From a virus, in the IMG/VR virus record IMGVR_UViG_3300018080_000052, positions 1 through 42,626 of that record: a DNA stretch of 42,626 nt, one strand, 5' to 3'. Under the pieces are notes generated by a model. The model worked only from the letters and a program-made list of their open reading frames with translations. It searched no databases and was not told where the DNA came from. The translations under genes were made by a program, and so were the position numbers. Of this stretch, positions 1 through 8,113 are shown piece after piece (positions within the stretch are counted from its first letter, which is position 1; the number at the start of each line of letters is the position of its first letter).

Positions 1-123
1 ATAAAGCTGTTGTTCCTCCACTAGAAGTGTCTGTCACCAAAAATACTGTATATGAAAGTAAATATCTACCTGTCACAGGAGCAGTAAATGTGCTTGTACC
101 ATCAAAATCTGAGTTTTGATCAA
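1..123. repeat. Terminal direct repeat, left copy (assembly closure)
   Basis: These 123 bases are identical to the last 123 bases of the window (42504-42626). The copy lies inside a fiber gene whose reading frame continues perfectly across the junction, so the simplest reading is overlap of a circular or circularly permuted assembly, giving a 42,503-bp unique genome. A real short terminal repeat of the packaged DNA is less likely because it would cut an open gene. Confidence 0.95.
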
Positions 124-436
124 ACACCTCTGTGTCAAAAATTACTGTGAATGCAGTTCCGTCGCCCGTCTCTGAGGTATCTGTTACGCTATTATATGCG
201 CAAAACGCCGACTGCAAAGGCATTGTTATCTCTCCATTAGATGTGAGGACAAATAGATCATTAGAACCTAAAGCGTTACCTTGTGATATTTTAAACTTAT
301 CTGAGTCATCATCATCAACACCTACGCGATATTTATTAACTCCCCCAATTGCATACTGTACGTATGAATCACCACTACTTCCTGGATCAATAGTTAGATC
401 TTGAGTTTTATTGTTTATAGTATTTCTGCGAGCCAT
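1..436 (-). CDS. C1q-like fiber protein, N-terminal part (gene crosses the contig ends)
   Basis: The ATG at 436 follows a good ribosome-binding site (TTAGGAGATAAGT). The frame runs off base 1 and continues from 42503 down to the stop at 42268, giving 223 residues. The N-terminus (MARRNTINNK..LTIDPGSSGD) and the body match the two following genes at 446-1114 and 1122-1793. The middle has the C1q/TNF-like signature (VIFDTEVFD.NSDFDG..TFTAPVTGRYL). Such trimeric jelly-roll heads often cap phage fibers and may bind host surface ligands. The three genes form a tandem paralogous set with eight- or nine-base gaps, expected to be late genes. The fold is recognised by pattern; the ligand is unknown. 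Confidence 0.85.
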   Translation of the reverse strand, partial: MARRNTINNKTQDLTIDPGSSGDSYVQYAIGGVNKYRVGVDDDDSDKFKISQGNALGSNDLFVLTSNGEITMPLQSAFCAYNSVTDTSETGDGTAFTVIFDTEVFDQNSDFDGTSTFTAPVTGRYLLSYTVFLVTDTSSGGTTAL

Positions 437-445
437 ACTTATCTC

Positions 446-1114
446 CTAACTTATTAAAACACCGCTAAAATTTGTAGAAGTTGAATTTTCAGCTATCACA
501 TCATCAGTTTTCGAGTTATTTCCTGATAAAAAATATACTCTCGCGGTATCAGCAGCGTCCATGTCTGCTATAGCAGAGTGACTATATCCCATATAGCCAT
601 TTTCTCCGTCTAAATTTGTTACTTTATTTTTAGTTGGGCGCCATAATCCAAAGTGGGTTCTGTTTGAAGTAGCAAGATCACATCTTTCAACATCTCCACC
701 TGTTGCATCTATAAACATTGTATACGACCAACAAAATAAATATCGACCAGTTACAGGGGCTGTGAATATTCCTGTAGAATTGTCATAATCAGCATTTTGA
801 TCGAAGTCTTCTGTGTCAAAAGTAATGTAAGCTACGGTGTTGTCACCACTCACATTTAAATCATCTGAAGTAGTCCTAGCCTCAAAAGAGCTTGTTAGTG
901 GAAGAGTTCTTTCACCGGCAGATGTCATCACAAACGTATCATTTGATCCAAGAGCTGATCCCTGAGAGATCTTAAAAGTGTCTGATACGTCATCATCTAC
1001 ACCTATGGTAAATTCTGCCGTTCCATTAATACTAAACTGGAGTGTTGCGTCACCACTACCTGGATCAATTGTAAGATCTGTCATTTTTCTATTAACAGCA
1101 TTTATTGTTGCCAT
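446..1114 (-). CDS. C1q-like fiber-tip protein (paralog)
   Basis: A 222-residue virion protein with the same layout as its neighbours: a short N-terminal segment with LTIDPGSGD, a linker with GVDDDVSDTFKISQGSALGS, then a C1q-like beta-sandwich (FDTEDFDQNADYD, FTAPVTGRYLF) ending in a SGVLIS strand. The start follows AGGAGAATT. The closest relatives in the window are the genes at 1122-1793 and across the ends. Divergence among copies is greatest in the middle of the C1q-like domain, around the SNRT motif, as expected for receptor-binding variation. No enzyme motif is seen. Confidence 0.82.
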   Translation of the reverse strand: MATINAVNRKMTDLTIDPGSGDATLQFSINGTAEFTIGVDDDVSDTFKISQGSALGSNDTFVMTSAGERTLPLTSSFEARTTSDDLNVSGDNTVAYITFDTEDFDQNADYDNSTGIFTAPVTGRYLFCWSYTMFIDATGGDVERCDLATSNRTHFGLWRPTKNKVTNLDGENGYMGYSHSAIADMDAADTARVYFLSGNNSKTDDVIAENSTSTNFSGVLIS

Positions 1115-1121
1115 AATTCTC

Positions 1122-1793
1122 CTAACATATTAATACTCCATAAAATCCTGATCTAACATTTGACCCTCCCTCAAAGTCATCTGTTTTTGCTCCCCCAGCA
1201 TCTGTCACTGTTACGGTTGCGGTATCCGTAGCATCCATATCTGCTAATACGCCAAATGTATGTGATATCCAGTTGTTACCACCTATATAATTAGCAACTT
1301 GATTTTGTAGTGGACCAGCCGATCCCGTATAAGTTCTGTTTGACGTAACTATCTTTACTTCCATAGTGTCGCCGCCTCCAACAGGACAGTTGATAGTTCC
1401 CTTTGCAATCAGATAGTACTTCCCGGTAACTGGTGCGGTAAACGTTCCTGTTCCGGTATTAAAATCTGAATTATTATCAAATATGCTTGTATCCCAAATC
1501 ACGGTATATGCCGTGCCGTCACCCGTTACATTGGTTTTGTCAGAGCTGGTTTTTGCAGCAAAGCATGGTTGATCTTGAAGTCTTAAATGACCATTTGCAT
1601 CTATTATAAATGGATCGGAACTCGTTATTGCAGAACCAGTAGCAATGTTAAATGTGTCACCGCTCCCATCATCAATCCCTATCCTGAATTCTCCAGTAGT
1701 ATTTATATTATGTTGGAGCCATGAGTCACCTGAACTTCCAGGGTCTATGGTTAACGACCCACTTTTTTTGTTTATAGCATTATTTTGAGCCAT
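1122..1793 (-). CDS. C1q-like fiber-tip protein (paralog)
   Basis: A 223-residue paralog of the proteins on either side. The N-terminus is MAQNNAINKKSGSLTIDPGS. A C1q-like core follows from about residue 80, with a TVIWDTSIFDNNSDF strand and TGTFTAPVTGKYYL, and a conserved TSNRTY motif near residue 155. The start follows AGGAGAATAG. It lies eight bases after the long fiber gene 1802-4582, so the pair is probably co-expressed and may assemble together, with the long gene giving the shaft and the short ones the tips. That division of labour is inference. Confidence 0.82.
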   Translation of the reverse strand: MAQNNAINKKSGSLTIDPGSSGDSWLQHNINTTGEFRIGIDDGSGDTFNIATGSAITSSDPFIIDANGHLRLQDQPCFAAKTSSDKTNVTGDGTAYTVIWDTSIFDNNSDFNTGTGTFTAPVTGKYYLIAKGTINCPVGGGDTMEVKIVTSNRTYTGSAGPLQNQVANYIGGNNWISHTFGVLADMDATDTATVTVTDAGGAKTDDFEGGSNVRSGFYGVLIC

Positions 1794-1801
1794 CTATTCT
1801 C

Positions 1802-4582
1802 CTATGTAATTGATATGTTTCCCTTTGATGACAAAACAGTCCATGTTGTATCAGCTACAGTACACAATAGTTCAACTGCATCATAATCGTCTGTAGAATC
1901 AAGAGAGCCACCAACACCTACAGTAGTTGAAGTACTCTCATCCCATATAATACTTTCAGAGGCATTTTGTGCTATCTTCCAGCCACCTGCCCCTTTGCCA
2001 CAAACACGAACAACGGATCCCAATGCAGCTGTATCAGGAAGTGTAAGGGTTACTAGAGATGCATTATTTGCTATGTATCCATTGTCAACAGACATGCCCT
2101 GAGATGTTCCTGTTACTTCATTCCAGGTTATTCCTCCTCCACCACTCGAATTTATTGTTACAGTAGATCCGGACCCTGAGGTGGTTACATTTGTACCCCC
2201 AGCGATGGTTATGACGCCTGCGGCTGGGGTTGCTGATCCTGAATCAGTAGAAAAACTATCAGCTACGTTACCATCAACTGCAACCGTCACAGTTGAGCCT
2301 GATCCTGAAGTAGTGCAGTTATTTCCACCCGCAATGGTAAACGTACCTGCTGCTGGAGTTGCCGCAGATCCGTCTGTCGCAACGCTGGTAGCAACTGCAT
2401 CAAAATCTATATCTCTATCATCAACCGTCCATGTTCTAGTAGTGGCTGTTGTAATCCCTGAACACTGATATGCTAGCTTTTTGGTGTTATCTCCATCGTC
2501 AATAATTCTAAATGTATCGTCTGTGAATTCGGTAGAGACCGCACCAGTTGCTGTAATCGTAACGGTAGATCCTGAGGCTGAGGTAGTTATCCCTGTTCCT
2601 CCTGCCACGGTTAATACGCCTAAGCTCGGGGTTCCAGTTCCAGAATCAGTTGGGAAACTATCAGCAACATTGCCATCTACATCCAACGTTATGGTAGATC
2701 CTGCTCCAGCCGTAGTGAGGTTATTGCCACCAGCAAAGGTAAATACAGCAGATGCTGCCTGAGACGATCCACTATCGCCGTTAAATGTAAGATCATCTAT
2801 GGTTTCTAATGCAGACTGTACTGTTGTATCAGCTGCACTTAATATGTGATCAAAGTTTGTTGTATCAGTTAAAACAAGAGAAGCTGTTGTTGCAGTCACG
2901 CCTGAGAAGCTTGTTCTTGCTGTCTCTTTAGCAATAACAACCTGAACTATAGAAGTAGTTGATTCCTCAAATACAATGTATCCAAGCTGTGCCAATTCGA
3001 GCATAGCTAGTTCACCTGTTGCTGTTGGTATAGAATCATTAGCAATTGCTGTGTCAGCAGCTGCCAAGTTATTATACTCAGCGTCTCCCATAACAGAGAT
3101 ATATTTAGGCGTAGAAGAGTTAATATTGTCTTTAGAAACATAGAGCCTGTTGACTGTATATTTATTGTTACCTATGGCAGTAGGAGTTCCTGAGCTGTTC
3201 CATGTTCCATCGAATGTATCGCTACTTGCATAAAGCGCCCATTTGCCTGAACCATTTGTATAATATTGTTCCCACGTTTCTGCTACTCCACCACTATCTG
3301 GGATAGTAGTTTCGAGCCCATGATCTTCTAGTTCATCAACCCCTGATATCTCAATTTTTTGTGTACCATTTAGCGTAATATTTGCTCCACCCTGCTGGTC
3401 TGCGATAACAGAACCTATTGTATCGTGCGCCCATACAGATGTATTCCATGGGAATGTATAGGGATGATTTTCTTTAACTGTAAGTTGGTTGTTTGTTGGT
3501 GAAGTAGAATCCCTCAACACTTCAAACAAGACAATATTGTCTCTAAATAGAGCATCGTTATATGTTGTTGTTTTTTGTATGGTTCCAGTATCATCCATGT
3601 ATATATAATATGTGTTTCCAGCTGTCATACCTGTAACAGTTTGGCCACCTGCCCAAGATACAGGCTCTCCCTTAACATACCCGGTTCCAGCTTGTGAAAC
3701 CGTAAAAGACCCAAGAGTAGTATCATCAAAATACGGAGATCCTCCTGACCATGCCTCAAATCCTGACATAATAAGAAGACCAGTTCCTGCCTCAATATCT
3801 ATTTTTCCGGCACTATTAGTAACGGTTAAAGTGCCATCTGTAGCAGTAATATTACCAAGTACTGGGTCTAATCCACTTGATCCAATTGGTAATTGTCCAT
3901 CTGTGGCCACACCCAACGATGTAAGACTTCCTGATGCATTACCTAATTGAAGTGAATGATCCGTAGTTCCTGAAACATTTATAGTTACCGTAGATGCTGC
4001 TGCTGCGGTAGTTATGTTTGATCCACCAACAATATTCAAAACTCCGAGCGCTGGGGTAGCTGTACCGCTATCACCATCGAAAGACACGGCAACAGACCCC
4101 GAAGTGTTTAGATCTAAAGTATTTGCACCTGGAGTGAATGTTATAAATCCACTAGCAGATGTAAGTGATGCAAAGGCCGGCGCTGCGCCTGTGGCAGCTA
4201 TGACCAATTGACCGTCTGTACCTGCTCCGGTCCAAGAAAGAGCTGAACTTGTTCCAGCTCCGTAAGGTATTGTATTGGCTACCTGTGTGCCCAATTTAGC
4301 CTTAAGTGTGCTCGATGTTATAGCTCTTGTAGTGTCAGTACCGGCTATAGCTTCGGCATCTGTCGTGAGTTCTATTATGCCTTCTGTTGTTGTTGTTGCA
4401 GAATCTACCGTAATAGTTAAAAGATTTGATGCTGGAGTTCCAGTAACCGTAACAGGTGTAGTTCCTACAAAATCTATATTCGCTACTCCATCAGGTCCTA
4501 CTGCTCCTCCAACGTTTCCCGTAAGTGTTCCTACTACACCTCCTATAGATCCTGCGCTTATAAATTTTCCCATCTGTGACAT
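1802..4582 (-). CDS. Large repeat-rich tail fiber protein
   Basis: A 926-residue fiber rich in Gly, Ser, Thr and Ala. A module of roughly 40-60 residues is repeated with variation: DSGTATPxxGVLxIxGG followed by TNxTTSGSGSTVTI. Several copies cluster near residues 160-210 and 590-830, with a unique central region near 270-560. The C-terminus ends in a small beta domain (MSVDNGYIANNASLVTLTLP..) and not in a C1q head. The start follows AGGAGTACGC. The same repeat module occurs in the genes at 39165-40538, 40548-41948 and, more distantly, 5762-7840. It is a structural fiber; receptor and trimerisation are inferred. Confidence 0.85.
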   Translation of the reverse strand: MSQMGKFISAGSIGGVVGTLTGNVGGAVGPDGVANIDFVGTTPVTVTGTPASNLLTITVDSATTTTEGIIELTTDAEAIAGTDTTRAITSSTLKAKLGTQVANTIPYGAGTSSALSWTGAGTDGQLVIAATGAAPAFASLTSASGFITFTPGANTLDLNTSGSVAVSFDGDSGTATPALGVLNIVGGSNITTAAAASTVTINVSGTTDHSLQLGNASGSLTSLGVATDGQLPIGSSGLDPVLGNITATDGTLTVTNSAGKIDIEAGTGLLIMSGFEAWSGGSPYFDDTTLGSFTVSQAGTGYVKGEPVSWAGGQTVTGMTAGNTYYIYMDDTGTIQKTTTYNDALFRDNIVLFEVLRDSTSPTNNQLTVKENHPYTFPWNTSVWAHDTIGSVIADQQGGANITLNGTQKIEISGVDELEDHGLETTIPDSGGVAETWEQYYTNGSGKWALYASSDTFDGTWNSSGTPTAIGNNKYTVNRLYVSKDNINSSTPKYISVMGDAEYNNLAAADTAIANDSIPTATGELAMLELAQLGYIVFEESTTSIVQVVIAKETARTSFSGVTATTASLVLTDTTNFDHILSAADTTVQSALETIDDLTFNGDSGSSQAASAVFTFAGGNNLTTAGAGSTITLDVDGNVADSFPTDSGTGTPSLGVLTVAGGTGITTSASGSTVTITATGAVSTEFTDDTFRIIDDGDNTKKLAYQCSGITTATTRTWTVDDRDIDFDAVATSVATDGSAATPAAGTFTIAGGNNCTTSGSGSTVTVAVDGNVADSFSTDSGSATPAAGVITIAGGTNVTTSGSGSTVTINSSGGGGITWNEVTGTSQGMSVDNGYIANNASLVTLTLPDTAALGSVVRVCGKGAGGWKIAQNASESIIWDESTSTTVGVGGSLDSTDDYDAVELLCTVADTTWTVLSSKGNISIT

Positions 4583-4591
4583 TGCGTACTC

Positions 4592-4933
4592 CTATGTGTT
4601 TGCACCGTAGAAACTAGATACATATACAGAACCACTCGATGGAGATCCAACAGTCTTAACATAAACACGCGTTCCCTCTGCAATATAAAAACCGTGCTCT
4701 ATTGCTTTGTTCGCGGTAATATCCAAAAGTATGTATCCGTCACGTGGAAGTGGGAGATGATCATTAATACCATCAAATGAAAACATTAAGGTTGCGTCTG
4801 TTAGGTTCTGTACAAGTATTATACGTATCGGTTTATCGAATGCCGTACCAACACCCATATACGCAGCACCAATGGATCCTGACGCCAAGGATTTTAAGGT
4901 ATCAGGAACTAACCTGATGGCAAGTGAAGGCAT
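4592..4933 (-). CDS. Small virion-associated beta protein
   Basis: A 113-residue protein of alternating hydrophobic strands (IRIILVQNLTDATLMFSFDG, GYILLDITANK, GTRVYVKTVG, SGSVYVSSFYG). It is a paralog of the 107-residue protein at 5118-5441; both share the order strand, DG turn, L-P-G/D-G loop, G-T-x-VYV and a Y-x-SS/GYY end. This pattern is common among small structural genes near phage tail fibers. The start follows AAGGAGTAGTA. Function unknown; a fiber-base or decoration role is guesswork. Confidence 0.7.
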   Translation of the reverse strand: MPSLAIRLVPDTLKSLASGSIGAAYMGVGTAFDKPIRIILVQNLTDATLMFSFDGINDHLPLPRDGYILLDITANKAIEHGFYIAEGTRVYVKTVGSPSSGSVYVSSFYGANT

Positions 4934-4935
4934 TA

Positions 4936-5109
4936 CTACTCCTTCGTTTCTTTCGAATTAGGGGAAAGATCTACATCTATACCCGTTTCCTTTTTTATAA
5001 TTTCTTCAGCTATCTCTTCAATTTTATTGTCTTTTTTCATCTTAAATATGATGGTAGAACTTACTCCTATTGATACAGCTATTACCACCAAAGCTATACT
5101 CCAATACAT
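4936..5109 (-). CDS. Small single-span membrane protein
   Basis: A 57-residue ORF beginning MYWSIALVVIAVSIGVSSTI. It has one N-terminal transmembrane segment (about residues 4-22), then a basic KMKKDNK stretch and an acidic helix rich in Glu and Lys. The start has GGAAGAG just upstream, and the stop lies two bases before the next ATG, so it fits the operon tightly. It could be a lysis or membrane accessory protein, but nothing specific is recognised. Confidence 0.7.
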   Translation of the reverse strand: MYWSIALVVIAVSIGVSSTIIFKMKKDNKIEEIAEEIIKKETGIDVDLSPNSKETKE

Positions 5110-5117
5110 ACTCTTCC

Positions 5118-5441
5118 TTACGAATAGTAACCAACCAAATACACTAAACCTGTTCCACCTGCTAAACCTGAAACATATACTACAGTTCCTTTACGCAATA
5201 AAGTTCTATATCCACTAGGCACTGTGTTTTGTCCAAGATTTATTTGGAGAGTTTCTCCGTCCGGCAAGAAGTCATGATTAGTAGATCCATCGTAACTGAC
5301 AGTTACATCCCTGTCGCTATTATTAATAATGCGAATAATAGAACAAGAGTTTGGCAACCCCGCAGTGTTTATTGCTTGCAAGTTACCCGTGAATGTAGAT
5401 GAATCAATTGACGCTATTTCAATACTACTCAAATAATCCAT
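5118..5441 (-). CDS. Small virion-associated beta protein (paralog of 4592-4933)
   Basis: A 107-residue protein. The core reads IIRIINNSDRDVTVSYDGSTNHDFLPDGETLQ and then GTVVYVSGLAGGTGLVYLVGYYS, matching the paralog in strand order and in the DG and GT.VYV positions. It is well started, with AAGGAGGTATA before the ATG. Two copies flanking a small membrane protein suggest a local duplication. Role unknown. Confidence 0.7.
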   Translation of the reverse strand: MDYLSSIEIASIDSSTFTGNLQAINTAGLPNSCSIIRIINNSDRDVTVSYDGSTNHDFLPDGETLQINLGQNTVPSGYRTLLRKGTVVYVSGLAGGTGLVYLVGYYS

Positions 5442-5467
5442 TATACCTCCTTATGATGGTAATAATG

Positions 5468-5677
5468 TTAGTTACTCTCTTCTTCCTCTTTCTTTTTTTC
5501 TATTGCTCTATTGCTTTCTATGATATCCGCTGCCTTTTTTGACATATCAGACAAACCCTTTAGGCATTCGAGACAAGCATCAAAAGCTTCTCCATATTTA
5601 TGACCAATTGGCATCGTGAAGGTATACACCCTATCTTCTTTTGTAACTGTAAGTTGAATTGTTTGACTCTCTGTCAT
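5468..5677 (-). CDS. Conserved small phage protein
   Basis: A 69-residue protein. An N-terminal beta hairpin (TIQLTVTKEDRVYTFTMPIG) is followed by a helical segment (YGEAFDACLECLKGLSDMSKK) and a charged C-terminal tail rich in Glu and Lys. This layout is familiar from small genes beside fiber genes in other phages, but I know no function. The start follows AAAAAAGGGATGTA. Confidence 0.65.
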   Translation of the reverse strand: MTESQTIQLTVTKEDRVYTFTMPIGHKYGEAFDACLECLKGLSDMSKKAADIIESNRAIEKKKEEEESN

Positions 5678-5730
5678 TACATCCCTTTTTTAAAGATTAA
5701 TAATGTTATCAGTACTATCATAGCAATGAG

Positions 5731-5754
5731 AAAAGCCCCCTCATATAGAGGGGG
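5731..5754 (-). terminator. Rho-independent terminator after the fiber gene at 5762-7840
   Basis: A 7-bp GC-only arm pair (CCCCCTC/GAGGGGG, 5736-5754) with loop ATATA is followed, on the minus strand, by CTTTTCT. It sits seven bases past the stop of the upstream fiber gene, so it can separate that gene's transcript from the small genes below it or act as a partial terminator. Confidence 0.75.
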
Positions 5755-5761
5755 ATCAATT

Positions 5762-7840
5762 TTATGCAGCTATTATCCAGAATGTGATAATTATATCCCC
5801 ATTCAAAGCAGCTGCTCCGTTGTTCTTACATGTTACTTCAAAGGAACCAGCTTTGGGCTCAACTCTCTGTATTGTTAATTGCGCATCATTTGTTCCCTTT
5901 GTTGAAACAGAACATAAAATAGCAGAGTTAACCGTGCATACACTATTAGTTACGGTAAGCGTTACACTTGCAGCGCTTGCTGTTGTTTGACCTGTGAAGG
6001 TTCCAGCTCCAACATTTGCGTTAATCGTAATAGTTGTTGCAGCCTGACTATCAGTTGCAGGAACCATGTCAACAATACCAGCAGCCTCGATGGAGATACC
6101 TCCGGTTCCAGACTGAAGCGTTGTACTCGAGGTTGTGTTGGTCGACCCTAGGGTCAAATCCCTAGCTGCTGCACCGGTACAAATATTAACTGCTTGTGCG
6201 ACAGCATCATTACCAATATTTATAGCACCTGCACTTGAATTAAGCTCAAGAACACCATCAGCATCCAACAATAGAGTATCATCAGAATCAAGAGTAATAT
6301 CACCTGTTCCTGTAGATGCAAGTGCTATACCGCCAGTTCCCGCATTAAGTGCTAGTGCGGTAGCGCCAGTCACATTTCCCATAGTTATAGTATGCGCAAC
6401 AGCATTGGTTCCTATATTAAGAGCACCAGTTCCGCAATCTAATACAACACTAGTTGCTCCTGTGCCATTTCCTATAGTTATAGTACGTGCAGCGGATCCT
6501 GTTCCTATATTGATTGCTTGTGCATCTGCATCATTTCCAATTCCGATTGCACCTGCGCTTGAATTTAACTCTAATACTCCGCCGGAATCTATTGTAATAT
6601 CACCAGTTGCCGTAGCTGTTAATGATATTCCTCCTGTCCCAGAATTAAAGTCTAGTGTCGTTGCTCCAGTTGCATTTCCTATAGTCACGGTACGAGCAGC
6701 AGCCCCTGTTCCTATATTAATCGCTTGTGCATCAGCATCATTACCTACTGAGATTGCACCTCCAGATGAGTTAAGTTCTAGCACGCCAGCTGCATCTAGA
6801 GTAAGGCCATCAGTAGATGTACAAATAAGACCACCAGTTCCGCCCTGTACTGTTGTTGTCGATGTTGTGTTTGTTCCGCCTATAGTTGTAGCGTGTGCGT
6901 TAGCAGATGTACCAAAAGTAGCCCCACCTGTTCCGCAATTTACTGCTACAGAAGTTGCTCCTGTCGCATTTCCTATGGTAATACTTTTTGCAACTGTATC
7001 TGTACCAATAGTTATGCTTCCTGTGCCTGTATCAAGATCGAATGCTCCATTGGTTCCACCAATAGACATTCCACCTGTTCCATAATCAATATCAATTCCG
7101 CCAGCTGCATCTAAAGCTGATATGTTTATAGCGTCAGCAGAAGCTAAACCAGATGTAAGATCAATTCCTCCTACATCTGAGTGAATATAAATAGAATCAG
7201 CTGCTGTCCCTTGGTTAACACGAATCTCAATTGTCTCGCTTGTTCCTCCATCCGCATGCAAGTAAATATCTTGTCCAGCATTATCATCTGCTGTAATTGT
7301 GCACGTACCTGCGCTCATGGTAAGGCTGTCACCCGCTGTAATAGAACCAGTGACAGAAGGGCTAGCATCAAGATTGACTGTGACACTGTTGCCTGCCCCT
7401 GCGGTATTGATGTTTGTACCACCCGCAATATTTGTTGCCCCGAGTAATGGATTCGCAGTTCCCGAATCTGTAGGGAACGAGCTTGTCGTTGCACCTGAAA
7501 CTTCCATATTTATTGTGTTTGCACCATTTGTAACAACCAATGTTCCACCGGTGGATGTGATATTTGCCCAGGCTGGATCTAATCCAGTTGCACCAATTAA
7601 GACCTCTCCATCGTTTCCACCAGTTCCTTCAGCTGTCGTGATTTGCCACGAAGCTGTGTTCGCAGATACTGCTACAAGAATATATGCGTTTTCTGTGTTA
7701 GTATCGATCCACAAGGTCCCAAGCTCCGCTATATCACTCGTAGTTGGTATTCTATCAGCGATTATAGGAGCTGGAAATATATCTTCCAAAGGAGATGATA
7801 ATCCGTATCCCCTCTTTTGAAATTGTTTTCTTGTTGCCAT
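5762..7840 (-). CDS. Repeat-rich tail fiber/adhesin-like protein
   Basis: 692 residues from the ATG at 7840, chosen because AAGGAGAG lies four bases upstream; an in-frame upstream extension to 7882 has no such site. After an N-terminal head (about residues 1-110, with GTLWIDTNTENAYILV and NDGEVLIGATG) comes a long run of near-repeats of about 30-60 residues. The recurring units are GNDADAQAINIGTGAAARTV, TIGNATGATxLxxxxGTGGI and VLELNSSxGAIxIGND. The C-terminus is a compact beta domain (SVTLTVTNSVCTVNSAILCS..ITFWIIAA). The repeats suggest a beta-helical or triple-beta shaft. It opens a separate leftward unit with an RHH-type operator just upstream. Confidence 0.82.
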   Translation of the reverse strand: MATRKQFQKRGYGLSSPLEDIFPAPIIADRIPTTSDIAELGTLWIDTNTENAYILVAVSANTASWQITTAEGTGGNDGEVLIGATGLDPAWANITSTGGTLVVTNGANTINMEVSGATTSSFPTDSGTANPLLGATNIAGGTNINTAGAGNSVTVNLDASPSVTGSITAGDSLTMSAGTCTITADDNAGQDIYLHADGGTSETIEIRVNQGTAADSIYIHSDVGGIDLTSGLASADAINISALDAAGGIDIDYGTGGMSIGGTNGAFDLDTGTGSITIGTDTVAKSITIGNATGATSVAVNCGTGGATFGTSANAHATTIGGTNTTSTTTVQGGTGGLICTSTDGLTLDAAGVLELNSSGGAISVGNDADAQAINIGTGAAARTVTIGNATGATTLDFNSGTGGISLTATATGDITIDSGGVLELNSSAGAIGIGNDADAQAINIGTGSAARTITIGNGTGATSVVLDCGTGALNIGTNAVAHTITMGNVTGATALALNAGTGGIALASTGTGDITLDSDDTLLLDADGVLELNSSAGAINIGNDAVAQAVNICTGAAARDLTLGSTNTTSSTTLQSGTGGISIEAAGIVDMVPATDSQAATTITINANVGAGTFTGQTTASAASVTLTVTNSVCTVNSAILCSVSTKGTNDAQLTIQRVEPKAGSFEVTCKNNGAAALNGDIIITFWIIAA

Positions 7841-7921
7841 AAAACTCTCCTTATTGAGGTTATTCATTACTATCTTTTTCACTAAACCCTGTTTAATTCA
7901 TAAAAAAAACGGTTATTTTAG

Positions 7922-7948
7922 ATTTGTAATGAATTTTTCAATACAAAT
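7922..7948. promoter_or_regulatory. 27-bp near-palindrome, probable RHH operator
   Basis: Outer arms ATTTGTA and TACAAAT and inner arms TGAA and TTCA are symmetric about 7935, with only two off-centre position pairs unmatched. It lies between the divergent fiber gene (7840) and the RHH gene (7961), eight bases before the latter's AUG-proximal GGGAG. A possible leftward promoter overlaps it (TTGAAA, 15 bp, TAAAAT). Autoregulation by the neighbouring RHH protein is inferred. Confidence 0.6.
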
Positions 7949-7960
7949 AGAAAGGGAGAT

Positions 7961-8113
7961 ATGAGGACAAATAGACAGAGAATATCTATAGACTTGCCAA
8001 AACCAATCTATCAGCACCTAAAACGTGCTGTTAGAAAGAGGAATGTAACAATGACGCGCTTCATCACGAGAGTATTGGTATATGCGATGAAGCGCGATTT
8101 AGAATTGCGTTAA
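7961..8113 (+). CDS. Ribbon-helix-helix (Arc/CopG-type) regulator
   Basis: A 50-residue basic protein. The N-terminal strand RQRISIDLP is followed by helix PIYQHLKRAVRKRNV, a turn with TMTRF, and helix ITRVLVYAMKRDLE, the classic RHH layout in which the strand enters the major groove as a dimer. The start follows AAAGGGAGAT. The last four bases overlap the end of the convergent minus-strand gene 8110-10755. It sits alone on the plus strand within late genes, so it probably regulates the divergent fiber gene and itself. It is too short to have been obvious among long ORFs. Confidence 0.8.
   Translation: MRTNRQRISIDLPKPIYQHLKRAVRKRNVTMTRFITRVLVYAMKRDLELR

Noticed and set aside
6135-7085. Long plus-strand open frame opposite the repeat-rich fiber
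   Set aside because: Composition is Pro/Val/Ala-rich mirror coding of the fiber repeats, it has no ribosome-binding site, and the minus frame is clearly the structured protein. The same holds for plus-strand frames over 1802-4582 and 39165-41948.
1802-7840. Tandem repeats as a CRISPR or minisatellite array
   Set aside because: The repeats are in-frame protein modules of variable length and sequence inside fiber genes, not short identical DNA repeats with spacers.
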